Assembly (NCBI GenBank): GCA_964559135.1
Contig: CAZLGG010000101.1
Coordinates: forward strand, 1-14,735
DNA length: 14,735 nt
Direction of reading: 5' to 3'
Source of the DNA: DRQF01 sp964559135
Lineage (GTDB): Bacteria > Planctomycetota > GCA-002687715 > DRQF01
A model generated the notes under the pieces. The model saw only the letters and a program-made list of their open reading frames with translations, did no database searches and was not told the origin of the DNA. This document shows, piece after piece, positions 8,089-14,735 of the stretch (within the stretch, counting starts at the first letter, position 1; every line of letters begins with the position of its first letter). The position numbers were made by a program, and so were the translations under genes.

Positions 8089-10874
8089 GTCAGCTTCCGG
8101 ATGCGGACGACGGTATCGTTGAAGGCCTGTTGTCCGGAAATGTAGTCGGGGGAGATGGGAAGAATACTGTTCTGGGCCCAACCGTTCCCCGTGTTGCGTC
8201 GCCACTTTTTCCGTTCACCGCCCGAAGTGTCTTCCCACCACATGTTCCGCTCCCAGTCGTCGTCGACATAGGACTGGAGATCCATGCCGGCGGACTGAGA
8301 GCCGATGGGAGCCTTGCGCTCGGCGCGGGCCACGCGCGTGTACTCGGTGTGCCCGAGGGAGTTGGAAATCGCAATGGCGCGAGGATGAATCCCTCTCGTG
8401 ACGACCACGGGGATGCGCAATGTCCCGGTCTTTCCCGTACCGAGTCCAAGGGAGGCGAGCTTCCGATGGACGTCTTTCGAGCGATACCCTGTCAATTCCA
8501 CCCAATCGCCGCTCTTCAGGCCGAACCGCTTGGCCGTCTCCGGGTGTATCCAGGCCGGGTTCGAGTGGACGATTTCCGAGCACCACTTGAGGTTCGCCGT
8601 TCTTCCGTGGTTGTGGACATTCCATTTGAATGACGTCATGACGAGTTCGTCGTCGCGAAGGTCGTCGTGTTCCGCCACGGGAACCCACTTCGGCCATGGC
8701 GGGATGTCATAGCTGTAGGGCTCGTGGGCGGCGGGACGGTTCTTGCCCTTGGAGTTGGCGAGGGCGACGAGGTCACTCACGTCCTCATTGCGGCCGACGC
8801 GCTCCACGAACGATGACTTCACCTCCAGCTTGCGGCTGGGGGTTCTGAAACCGACGACGGGACGTCCTTTGTGCATGATGCCGATCCCACGCCCGTCTTT
8901 CGTGACGATGCCGGTTTGAGGGTCGATCACGGCGCCTTCCATCTCGTCCTTGGAGAGGGGGCGAAGATACGGCTCCAGATAGGGTTTCTTCTTCGGATCC
9001 TCGAAGGCGCCCACGGAGGCGAAGAAGTCGAGAGGCTTCGCGAAGCGCGCCTTGTCGTAGGGAACCCGTGCGACGAACTCGGCCATGTCGTCTTCCACGG
9101 AACGACCCTCGGGGTACCATTTCTCCATCCCTCCGCCGATTCTTCGGGCGAGTTCGGGGAAGATGTCGCGGATGTCTCGGGCCTCTCCCAGGGGCTTCAC
9201 CATCGGACGACGCATGCCGATGTAAGGGATCAGGTTGTAGGCGCCGCGGGCATCCACGTCCCACCGCTCCATGAAGGTTGTCCAGGGAAGGACGATGTCG
9301 GCGAAGGACGCCGTCTCGTTGAAGAATGGATTGATGCAGACATGGAAGCCGATTTTCTCTTCATCGAGGAAGACGTTCTTCGTGACCTGCGTTTCCGGCC
9401 AGGTGAGGGGACTGTCCAGGTTGTACGTCATGTAGACGTCGATGCGTGCGCGCTCCTGCTTCAGGTACCAGTAGACGATCTCGCCGACTCGCATGGTGTT
9501 CCAGCGATTGGCGAGGACGAACTCCGGAGGATCCGCGAGCAGGCTCGGTGTGTCGGGCTTCGGCGCCATCCGTGGAGGCCGCGCGTAATCCTTGTCGTAG
9601 CCGCCCGTATACATCCAGCAAAGACCGCCGGGTTTGCCCACACTGCCGACGAGAACATTGAGGAGAAAGATGGCGCGGTCGTTGAAATAGCCGTTGACAT
9701 GAGCCGAGCTACCCCGGTTGCAAAGAGTCGTGGCGCGGGGTGCGGCGGCGGCGAACTCTCGCGCGATGCGGGCGATGTCCTTGGCGGGGACGGTACTGAT
9801 CTTTTCGGCCCACTCGGGCGAGTACTCGCCGATCTCTTCCCAGAGTTCGTCCAACGTGCAGTTCGCCCAGGTGTCGAAGAAACTCCGATCGACGAGATTC
9901 TCCTTGATGATCGTGTGCGCCATGGCGAGGGCTACGGCGCCATCCGTTCCCGGAGCCGGCATGAAGTGTTCGTCGGAGTTTCCCGCCGTGTTGGAGAGTC
10001 GAACGTCGAAGGTGACGAGCTTGGCGCCGTTCTCGAATCTCCCCTTCTGGATTCGCTGCGCGCCGGCGACATGTCCCTGGTGCGCCTCGAACATGTTCGA
10101 GCCGAAGTTGAGAATGTATTTCGAGTGCTCGTAGTCGCCGAGGTCCCAGTCCGATTCGAAGAGATAGGTGAGGTTGGCCGAACGGCGCGCCGCGGAACAA
10201 AGTCCCCGGTGGTTCAGTTGCGTGTTCGTTCCGAAGGCTCGCAGGAACGCCGCAACGGCGTCCTTGCTGCGGCTGCGTCCCTGATGAAAGGCGAATTCCT
10301 CCTGCCGGCCTTCCTCGCGAAGACGGCGAAGACGCGTGGCGATTTCGTCCAGCGCTTCGTCCCAGGAGATGCGACGCCATTTTCCTTCGCCCCGTTTCCC
10401 GACCCTCCGGATGGGATAGAGCAGGCGCTCCGGGTGATATTGGTGATTCAAGCTGGCCTGACCCCGGGCACAGAGTCGACCTTTCGAGTTCGGGTCGGCC
10501 GGGTTCCCCTCGATCTTGACGATCCGCCCGTTCTTCACGATCCCGGTGATCCCGCAGACCGTTGAACAAAGCTGGCACATGCCGTGGATCTTCGTCACGT
10601 TCTTGTACTTGTCGGGGTCGGGGAAGTTCACTTTGCGATAAGGGCCCGGGAGCGCGCAGACCCCCGGCATCTCGACGGCGCCGATCCTGTAGGGGGTCCC
10701 GGCCTTGGACTTCCAGACGCGGAGGTTTTCGTCCTTCGACGGCTTCGTGAAGCCGGCGTCCTTCGCACTTTCGGTGTCGGCACAGGCTCCGAGACTCGTC
10801 GACGCGGCCAGCAGGGCTCCCAGCCGAAGAAAACTTCGCCGGTCCACGGGCTCATGATGGCGGGATTTCGTCAT
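8085..10874 (-). CDS. Tat-exported molybdopterin oxidoreductase catalytic subunit (Psr/Phs/Ttr/Arr type)
   Basis: This 929-aa subunit belongs to the DMSO-reductase superfamily and would bind Mo/W-bis-MGD plus one [4Fe-4S] cluster. The N-terminus has a twin-arginine signal (RRSFLRLGALLAAS, residues 12-25). LGAC (Cys31) could make it a Tat lipoprotein. The cluster site is MCQLCSTVC (Cys100, 103, 107) with Cys135 in GRLCARG. Next come WRRISWDEAL and HRGLCSAARR, where Cys226 is the probable metal ligand, as in polysulfide/thiosulfate reductases. VLVGSVGKPGG and the C-terminal molydop-binding domain (WVELTG) complete the fold. The operon holds an iron-sulfur subunit upstream and a TorD chaperone downstream, each overlapping by four bases. 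No membrane anchor gene is present. Candidate substrates are sulfur oxyanions, polysulfide or arsenate; the sequence alone does not decide. The enzyme would work in the periplasm or at the outer face of the membrane. Confidence 0.9.
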   Translation of the reverse strand: MTKSRHHEPVDRRSFLRLGALLAASTSLGACADTESAKDAGFTKPSKDENLRVWKSKAGTPYRIGAVEMPGVCALPGPYRKVNFPDPDKYKNVTKIHGMCQLCSTVCGITGIVKNGRIVKIEGNPADPNSKGRLCARGQASLNHQYHPERLLYPIRRVGKRGEGKWRRISWDEALDEIATRLRRLREEGRQEEFAFHQGRSRSKDAVAAFLRAFGTNTQLNHRGLCSAARRSANLTYLFESDWDLGDYEHSKYILNFGSNMFEAHQGHVAGAQRIQKGRFENGAKLVTFDVRLSNTAGNSDEHFMPAPGTDGAVALAMAHTIIKENLVDRSFFDTWANCTLDELWEEIGEYSPEWAEKISTVPAKDIARIAREFAAAAPRATTLCNRGSSAHVNGYFNDRAIFLLNVLVGSVGKPGGLCWMYTGGYDKDYARPPRMAPKPDTPSLLADPPEFVLANRWNTMRVGEIVYWYLKQERARIDVYMTYNLDSPLTWPETQVTKNVFLDEEKIGFHVCINPFFNETASFADIVLPWTTFMERWDVDARGAYNLIPYIGMRRPMVKPLGEARDIRDIFPELARRIGGGMEKWYPEGRSVEDDMAEFVARVPYDKARFAKPLDFFASVGAFEDPKKKPYLEPYLRPLSKDEMEGAVIDPQTGIVTKDGRGIGIMHKGRPVVGFRTPSRKLEVKSSFVERVGRNEDVSDLVALANSKGKNRPAAHEPYSYDIPPWPKWVPVAEHDDLRDDELVMTSFKWNVHNHGRTANLKWCSEIVHSNPAWIHPETAKRFGLKSGDWVELTGYRSKDVHRKLASLGLGTGKTGTLRIPVVVTRGIHPRAIAISNSLGHTEYTRVARAERKAPIGSQSAGMDLQSYVDDDWERNMWWEDTSGGERKKWRRNTGNGWAQNSILPISPDYISGQQAFNDTVVRIRKLT

Positions 10875-11725
10875 GACTCTTCACCCCACTGAAAGACACT
10901 GTAGGCGTCGTTGGAATAGCTTTGGCCTTCGGTCGGGATCTTGGATTCCCAAACCTCCATGGGACGAGCGTCGTCGACGACGAACCGCGTGCGAGGTCGG
11001 CTCTCCTTCTCGGAGCGCAACACTTCCAGGCGGGGGCCCTCCTCCTCGTCGATCCTTCGCTGCATGCGGGAAACCGGAGAGTCCGGGTCGTTCAGGTCTC
11101 CGAAGTACAGGGCCTCGCTGGGACAGGTCGCGACGCAGGCGGGGTCCATGCCGACCTCCAGTCTGTGGGTGCAGTTGTGACACTTGACGGCCTGGTTCGC
11201 GACGGGATCGATGTAGATGGCGCCGTAGGGACAGGCGTCCTTGCAGTCGGCGTGCCCCGAGCAGACCTCGTAGTTGACCTGGACGGACCCGCCCGGCCCT
11301 TTGAAGAGGGCCCCGCAGGGGCAGGCCTTGAGACAGGGGGCGTCTTCGCAGTGCTGGCAAGCCATCGGCACCATCACCCGGGCGAGCCCGCCCTCCTTCC
11401 GTTCGAAGTCGTGATAGATCGTCTGCCGAATGTAGTGCCCGAGCGGCACGTCGTTCTCCGCCTTGCACGCGACCTCGCAGCCGTGGCAACCGAAGCAGCG
11501 GCGCGTGTCGACGACCCAACCGTAACGCTTCCCGTCGTCCGGCGGCGTCATGCGGTCTTTCCAGTATTCTTCGGGGAGGACCTTCGCATGAGGACCCTCT
11601 TGCTGAGGACGGGCGGCCGAGGACGCGGCGAGTCCGGCCGCCGCGGCGGCGGCCGCGCCCTCCTTCAGGAAGCGCCTGCGGTCTTCCGACGGGAGGCCGT
11701 CGCCGAGAGGTTCACGGTGATTCAT
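10871..11725 (-). CDS. Tat-exported four-cluster ferredoxin-like subunit of the molybdoenzyme (PsrB/TtrB-like)
   Basis: This 284-aa electron-transfer subunit carries a twin-arginine signal (RRRFLKEGAAAAAAAGLAAS, residues 16-35), so both subunits could be exported by Tat, separately or together. The cluster motifs are: I, Cys77/80/83/87 in RRCFGCHGCEVAC; II, Cys123/126/131/135 in ACQHCEDAPCLKAC; III, Cys155, His158, Cys161, Cys165 in CSGHADCKDAC; IV, Cys182/185/197/201 in KCHNCTHRLEVG and ACVATC. Motif III has His158 (CAC, bases 11252-11254) where the family has Cys. The cluster there may be [3Fe-4S], His-ligated or absent. There is no C-terminal membrane helix. The ATG at 11725 is supported by GGAAG seven bases upstream, and the stop overlaps the next gene's start (ATGA). 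It would carry electrons between the catalytic subunit and an unknown quinone or cytochrome partner encoded elsewhere. Confidence 0.9.
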   Translation of the reverse strand: MNHREPLGDGLPSEDRRRFLKEGAAAAAAAGLAASSAARPQQEGPHAKVLPEEYWKDRMTPPDDGKRYGWVVDTRRCFGCHGCEVACKAENDVPLGHYIRQTIYHDFERKEGGLARVMVPMACQHCEDAPCLKACPCGALFKGPGGSVQVNYEVCSGHADCKDACPYGAIYIDPVANQAVKCHNCTHRLEVGMDPACVATCPSEALYFGDLNDPDSPVSRMQRRIDEEEGPRLEVLRSEKESRPRTRFVVDDARPMEVWESKIPTEGQSYSNDAYSVFQWGEES

Positions 11726-11732
11726 CTGAATT

Positions 11733-11737
11733 CTTCC
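11733..11737 (-). promoter_or_regulatory. Shine-Dalgarno site for the iron-sulfur subunit
   Basis: GGAAG on the minus strand is seven bases before the ATG at 11725. It fixes the first start codon of the three-gene molybdoenzyme operon. Confidence 0.65.
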
Positions 11738-11771
11738 AGAGATTTGGCGAAAGGATCAAAATCAAATCGAG

Positions 11772-11828
11772 GTCGGATAGATGGTCGGGAATGAGACGTC
11801 GGGATTCAGAAGCAAGCGTTCATCCGAC
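11772..11828. repeat. Cluster of GTCGG-type direct repeats in the operon leader
   Basis: Three near-identical short copies lie in the same orientation on the + strand: GTCGGAT (11772-11778), GTCGGGA (11784-11790) and GTCGGGAT (11798-11805). An inverted copy, ATCCGAC, is at 11822-11828. The pitch between direct copies is 12 and 14 bases. They lie between the proposed promoter and the iron-sulfur subunit start. They could be binding sites for a response regulator or repressor, or could pair in the leader RNA. The repeat unit is short and the DNA GC-rich, so chance is not excluded. Confidence 0.35.
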
Positions 11829-11903
11829 CCGCGGACACCAGGACGGTGATCCTCAGGTGAAGGGGAGGCGGGCGTCGATCGTGCGTGCGCGGCTCACGAC
11901 CGA

Positions 11904-11933
11904 ATCCTATGCCTCGGCGCCGACAGGCGTCAA
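11904..11933 (-). promoter_or_regulatory. Candidate sigma70-type promoter of the molybdoenzyme operon
   Basis: On the minus strand TTGACG (11933-11928) is separated by 18 bases from TAGGAT (11909-11904). This matches five of six and four of six positions of the -35 and -10 consensus. It is the best such pair I see in the gap before the operon. Transcription would start near 11897 and leave a leader of about 170 bases. A GTG at 11897 opens a 14-codon frame that ends before the repeats. A bulged hairpin (11833-11852, arms GGACACC and GGTGATCC) lies in the leader. No direct proof of activity is possible from sequence. Confidence 0.45.
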
Positions 11934-11969
11934 GGCGTTCGATTCGGGAAAAATGCCCGGTATGCCTTT

Positions 11970-12164
11970 TCAGGTCGAGGCTCCTCGTCCTCCGATCGCC
12001 TCGCAAACAATGGAGAGCGCGGTGACATCGATGGTCTGAGCCGCGTCGGAATAGGCGGTTGCGGGGTCGGTATGGGCCTCGACGAGAAGCCCCTGGGCGC
12101 CGCAGGCGAGGGCGGCCAAGGACATGGGAACGACTCGGTCGCGGTGCCCCGTGCCGTGGGAGGG
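11970..12164 (-). pseudogene. C-terminal remnant of a DAHP synthase (3-deoxy-7-phosphoheptulonate synthase)
   Basis: Read on the minus strand from 12164, the frame gives PSHGTGHRDRVVPMSLAALA, then GAQGLLVEAHTDPATAYSDA and AQTID, and stops at TGA (11972-11970). PSHGTGxRD, GLLVExHxDP and SDxxQ are hallmark C-terminal motifs of type I-beta (AroF/AroG_Bsub, KDO8PS-fold) DAHP synthases, the first shikimate-pathway enzyme. About 65 codons are intact with no stop or frameshift. Upstream of the Pro-Ser-His the similarity ends abruptly: none of the three frames over 12165-12263 resembles the expected beta-barrel sequence. The stop codon of the next gene is about 100 bases away, so about 270 residues are missing. 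With no proper start (an internal ATG at 12125 gives only about 51 residues) it is best called a truncated relic. A chimeric assembly join is the main alternative. Confidence 0.7.
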
Positions 12165-12263
12165 TCGCTGTCTCGGACGATGCCTACACCCGAACGCACC
12201 ACGTAGACGTCGTCCTTGTGTCAGATTCTTATTCGTCTCGGCGACGAGGCGTGCCTGCCCCGG

Positions 12264-14360
12264 TCAGAGGGTCGAAAGGAGGCGGTTGATGACGTCGAGG
12301 AGATCCCGTCGACCTTCGGACTTCGCGAGGCTCCGGCCCCGCTCCAGGACGCGTCGTGCCTCTTGCCGTTTCCCGTCTTCGAGGAGAAGAAGGGCCAGAT
12401 CACGGGAGAGAGCCGCCAGAGGGACTTGCATCCCGTGTCCGGCACGTTCGACGGCCTGCATGGGGTTCGGGAAGGAGCGGGCAAGCTCCAGGACGCGGCT
12501 ACGCCCTTCGGCGTCATCGGGGTGTTGCGCCAGGATCGACAGGTAGATGGTCAAAGCACGGGCCGGTTGTCGGCGCCCCTCCTCGATGTGCGCCGCGAGT
12601 CGCCGTGCGTCGATGTGCGCCGGATGGCGTTGAACGAATTGCGCCACGACGGCGGCCGCCGCGTCCCATGAGCCGCCCTTTTCCAACGTGCGGGCCAACT
12701 GCAGGAGAATCCCATCCGAGGAATGAGCGCCGCGAAGCCGTTTCAGTTCGCGCAGAGCAGCTTGGGCGTTGCCCTGACGAGCGAGAGTCAGCACGAGCCC
12801 GCGACGGGCCTCGGCGAATCGAGGTTCGAGAGCCACGGCTTTGCGGAAGAACGCGACGGCGTCGTCGAGGTCGCCCCGAGAAGCGCTCACCACCCCCAGA
12901 TTCCCCCAGGCCTGGGGTGAGTCGGGGTCGAGACGTGTCGCTTTCAACAGACTGCTGCGGGCTTCCTCGTCTCGGCCCATTCGAAAAAGAGCGACGCCAC
13001 GATTGGCCCACGCCGCGGCGGACTGGTCCGGGCGCATGGCAATGACGCGATCCGAGAGTCTCAGCGATTCCTCGAGATCTTCCGGCGACCCTCGGTCGAG
13101 AAGAAGTCCCGCGAGGTTGTTCGCGGCGAGCCACGAGTCGGGGTTCCCGTCGAGCGTATCGCGCCAGAGGGTCTCGATGTCGCGAAAAGACGTCGCGTGG
13201 TGGAAGGTGAGAGTGGAGAGAACGGCGAAGAGAAGGAGCCCGGCCGCCGCTTTCGATCGGGAGTTCCAGGAAGAGGTCAGCTTCGTGAATGCGACCGCGA
13301 GGCCGGCAATCGGCGCCAGGATGGCGTGGTAGGTGAAATGATCCGCCACGAAGCTGTAGCGCATGGGGTAGGTGTCGATGAATCCGAGCGCTGGGAAGAG
13401 CACACCACCGTAGATCAAGAGAACGGCCAAGGGACCACGGCCCCAACGCCGCCGTTGATGCCAGAGGAGGGCTGGGAGCAAGACTGCGGCGAAAAGACAG
13501 GCGAGCGAGGCCGCCGTGACGGCCTGCGGATCCCAACGATGATAGTTGAACGACAAGCCGATGGGGAGGACGAGCTTGGCGAGGTAGAACCAAAGGGCTC
13601 GGGCGGCGATCAAGGTTCGTGCGAAAAAATCGATCGCCCACGGCGCTCCCGTGGCGAGAACATGATGCTTTTCCAGACTGACGGTGACCAGGGCCATGAC
13701 CGCCCCCAGAAGGAAAAAGGGAGCCAACGACACGATGGTGTCCCGACGCATGCGACCGTTCTTCCACCAGATGATGACGAGGAGGACCGCCGGCATCGAA
13801 CAGGTGACAGATTTTGAAAGAAGCGCCAGCACGAAGAAGGCCAGAGCGAGCACGTATTGCGTCCGACGGGTGCGCGGGTTCGGGGAAGAAGGGGCAAGAC
13901 AACGTTTCAGGTAGATGTTCGACGCGAGCAACACGAAGACGAGTGAAAGCGTGTTCTTGTGCTCCGTGATCCATGCCGCGGATTCCACCATGAGAGGATG
14001 AAGGGCGAATAGAGCCGATGCCAGCCGAGCCCCGGAAATGCGGAGTCGATGCAGCAGGCTCCCGAAAAGCAGAGCGGCGAGGGCGTGCAGGAGAACGTTG
14101 ACGACGTGGTAACCCGGTGCTCGGAACCCGAAGGCACGCGCCTCGAGCCACAACACCGTGTGCACCACGGGGTAATACTGGGGGAGGGAAGAAGGTTCCA
14201 TCCAGATGCGGCGGAGGCCCTCGGTGTTGCGTAACACCGGGTTGTCGGTGACGTAGTCGTCGTCGTCCCAGATGAACCCTCCCCGGAGGACCGGCGAATA
14301 GGCGAGGAGCGTCGCGAGAACGAGGAGGAGAGGCCAGAGAAGCTGGCGTGGGTTGGACAT
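12264..14360 (-). CDS. TMTC-like polytopic membrane protein with C-terminal TPRs (GT-C glycosyltransferase-like)
   Basis: This encodes 698 aa. The N-terminal 400 residues are a multi-pass membrane domain. Its first lumenal/periplasmic loop, GGFIWDDDDYVTDNP (acidic run at 32-35), matches the catalytic-loop position of GT-C enzymes and TMTC O-mannosyltransferase-like proteins. FALHPLMVESAAW (118-130) and YPMRYSFVADHFTYH are further family hallmarks. Residues from about 405 to the end form roughly seven or eight TPRs (AWANRGVALFRMGRDEEAR, AWGNLGVVSASRGDLDDAV and weaker copies). A lipid-linked sugar donor and protein or cell-envelope acceptor are likely by family but unproven. ATG 14360 is preferred: MSNPRQLLWPLLLV begins a clean membrane signal and AGGGG lies about eight bases upstream. 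A TTG at 14420 would add 20 residues of unlikely sequence. It lies downstream of the ArsC-family gene on the same strand, probably in one transcript. Confidence 0.82.
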   Translation of the reverse strand: MSNPRQLLWPLLLVLATLLAYSPVLRGGFIWDDDDYVTDNPVLRNTEGLRRIWMEPSSLPQYYPVVHTVLWLEARAFGFRAPGYHVVNVLLHALAALLFGSLLHRLRISGARLASALFALHPLMVESAAWITEHKNTLSLVFVLLASNIYLKRCLAPSSPNPRTRRTQYVLALAFFVLALLSKSVTCSMPAVLLVIIWWKNGRMRRDTIVSLAPFFLLGAVMALVTVSLEKHHVLATGAPWAIDFFARTLIAARALWFYLAKLVLPIGLSFNYHRWDPQAVTAASLACLFAAVLLPALLWHQRRRWGRGPLAVLLIYGGVLFPALGFIDTYPMRYSFVADHFTYHAILAPIAGLAVAFTKLTSSWNSRSKAAAGLLLFAVLSTLTFHHATSFRDIETLWRDTLDGNPDSWLAANNLAGLLLDRGSPEDLEESLRLSDRVIAMRPDQSAAAWANRGVALFRMGRDEEARSSLLKATRLDPDSPQAWGNLGVVSASRGDLDDAVAFFRKAVALEPRFAEARRGLVLTLARQGNAQAALRELKRLRGAHSSDGILLQLARTLEKGGSWDAAAAVVAQFVQRHPAHIDARRLAAHIEEGRRQPARALTIYLSILAQHPDDAEGRSRVLELARSFPNPMQAVERAGHGMQVPLAALSRDLALLLLEDGKRQEARRVLERGRSLAKSEGRRDLLDVINRLLSTL

Positions 14361-14452
14361 CCGCAAACCCCTGCTGACGTGCGCCGAAGGAAGGATGCCC
14401 TGGGGCGGGGACAAGCGCAAGGCGAGAGAAAGGGTCTATCCGTCGGGGGGAC

Positions 14453-14735
14453 TCAGGAGAGGAGGGCGTCGTAGGCCTCGGGATTGAAGCCGACGACGAG
14501 GGTGTGGTCGCGCGTCCATGCGGGGGCGCGGAGGTTGCCCGACGGCCCGACGATCAGACGGATGATGTCTTCGTCGGTGGGATTGTCCCGCATGGCCAGG
14601 GTGACCACTTTCTTGCCCTTCACCGCGACGACTGTGCGGTGCCTTCGTGCGAGGGCGACCGCTTCGTGGACGGGAATCTTTTCCTTCTTCGCATCCACCG
14701 TCGCACCGACGGAGACGCTCCGGCTCTCGAAGTGA
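14453..14735 (-). CDS. ArsC-family (arsenate reductase-like, Spx-like) protein, 5' end outside the window
   Basis: The C-terminal 94 residues or so are visible. DAKKEKIPVHEAVALARR, then VAVKGKKVV, IVGPSGNLRAPAW and TLVVGFNPEAYDALL match the C-terminal half of the thioredoxin-fold ArsC/Spx family. The GNLRAP segment carries the conserved Arg and cis-Pro region. A GTG at 14698 would give an 81-residue protein lacking the N-terminal strand and redox active site. The frame is open from there to the right edge (FESRSVSVGAT precedes it), so the gene is almost certainly cut by the window. NCBI names a similar family 'ArsC family (seleno)protein'; whether this one has Cys or selenocysteine cannot be seen. 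It may share a transcript with the membrane/TPR gene, 92 bases downstream. Confidence 0.75.
   Translation of the reverse strand, partial: HFESRSVSVGATVDAKKEKIPVHEAVALARRHRTVVAVKGKKVVTLAMRDNPTDEDIIRLIVGPSGNLRAPAWTRDHTLVVGFNPEAYDALLS

Noticed and set aside
8871..10565. Long plus-strand open frame (564 codons) opposite the molybdoenzyme gene
   Set aside because: It lies wholly inside a gene with clear Tat, cluster and cofactor motifs. Its own translation has no recognisable domain.
11791..12039. 82-codon plus-strand frame in the gap upstream of the molybdoenzyme operon
   Set aside because: It runs antisense to the proposed promoter and the DAHP synthase remnant, with no motif or good ribosome site.
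11930..12202. 90-codon minus-strand frame overlapping the DAHP synthase remnant
   Set aside because: It is in a different frame from the conserved motifs and its translation (Pro/Ser/Arg-rich) matches nothing I know.
12514..14151. Second minus-strand frame (545 codons) within the membrane/TPR gene
   Set aside because: Same strand but a different frame from a protein with clear membrane and TPR motifs; low-complexity Arg/Ser-rich translation.

Overview
The window is high-GC bacterial DNA with nine recognisable intact protein genes, one short doubtful gene, one gene cut by the right edge, and one clear gene remnant. No rRNA, tRNA, CRISPR array, transposase or integrase was seen. The mix of a secreted parallel beta-helix protein, a TMTC-like membrane protein with TPRs, a secreted C39-type protease and an ArsC-family protein suggests a Planctomycetota-like or similar environmental lineage. 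That is an inference from gene content, not a phylogenetic result.

Left part (1-4560): two exported proteins lie on the + strand, a C39-like cysteine peptidase and a 630-residue beta-helix surface protein. The second converges, with no spacer, on a minus-strand lipoprotein-like HExxH metallopeptidase. A short TPR protein begins at or inside the 5' end of that peptidase gene on the opposite strand. Its start is unclear and a one-base frameshift is possible.

Middle part (4640-7531): a beta-class DNA methyltransferase with no restriction partner in view is followed on the same strand by a RecQ-family helicase. In this helicase the canonical four-cysteine zinc site sits near the C-terminus, behind winged-helix-like sequence, rather than directly after the helicase core.

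Right-middle part (7549-11970): a compact minus-strand operon encodes a Tat-exported four-cluster iron-sulfur subunit, a Tat-exported molybdopterin oxidoreductase of the Psr/Phs/Ttr/Arr type, and a TorD-like chaperone. Both junctions are 4-base ATGA overlaps. No NrfD/PsrC-type membrane anchor or cytochrome gene is visible, and the substrate cannot be read from the sequence. The third cluster motif of the iron-sulfur subunit has His where Cys is expected. Upstream lie a plausible sigma70-type promoter, a leader of about 170 bases and a set of GTCGG-type repeats.

Right end: just upstream of that promoter is a sharply truncated C-terminal piece (about 65 codons) of a DAHP synthase, on the minus strand. 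It has no long ORF of its own and is easily missed. Beyond it lie a 698-residue TMTC-like membrane/TPR protein and the C-terminal part of an ArsC-family protein that runs off the window.

The observations most worth following are the DAHP synthase remnant, the Cys-to-His change in the iron-sulfur subunit, the anchorless molybdoenzyme operon, and the possible frameshift in the small TPR gene.
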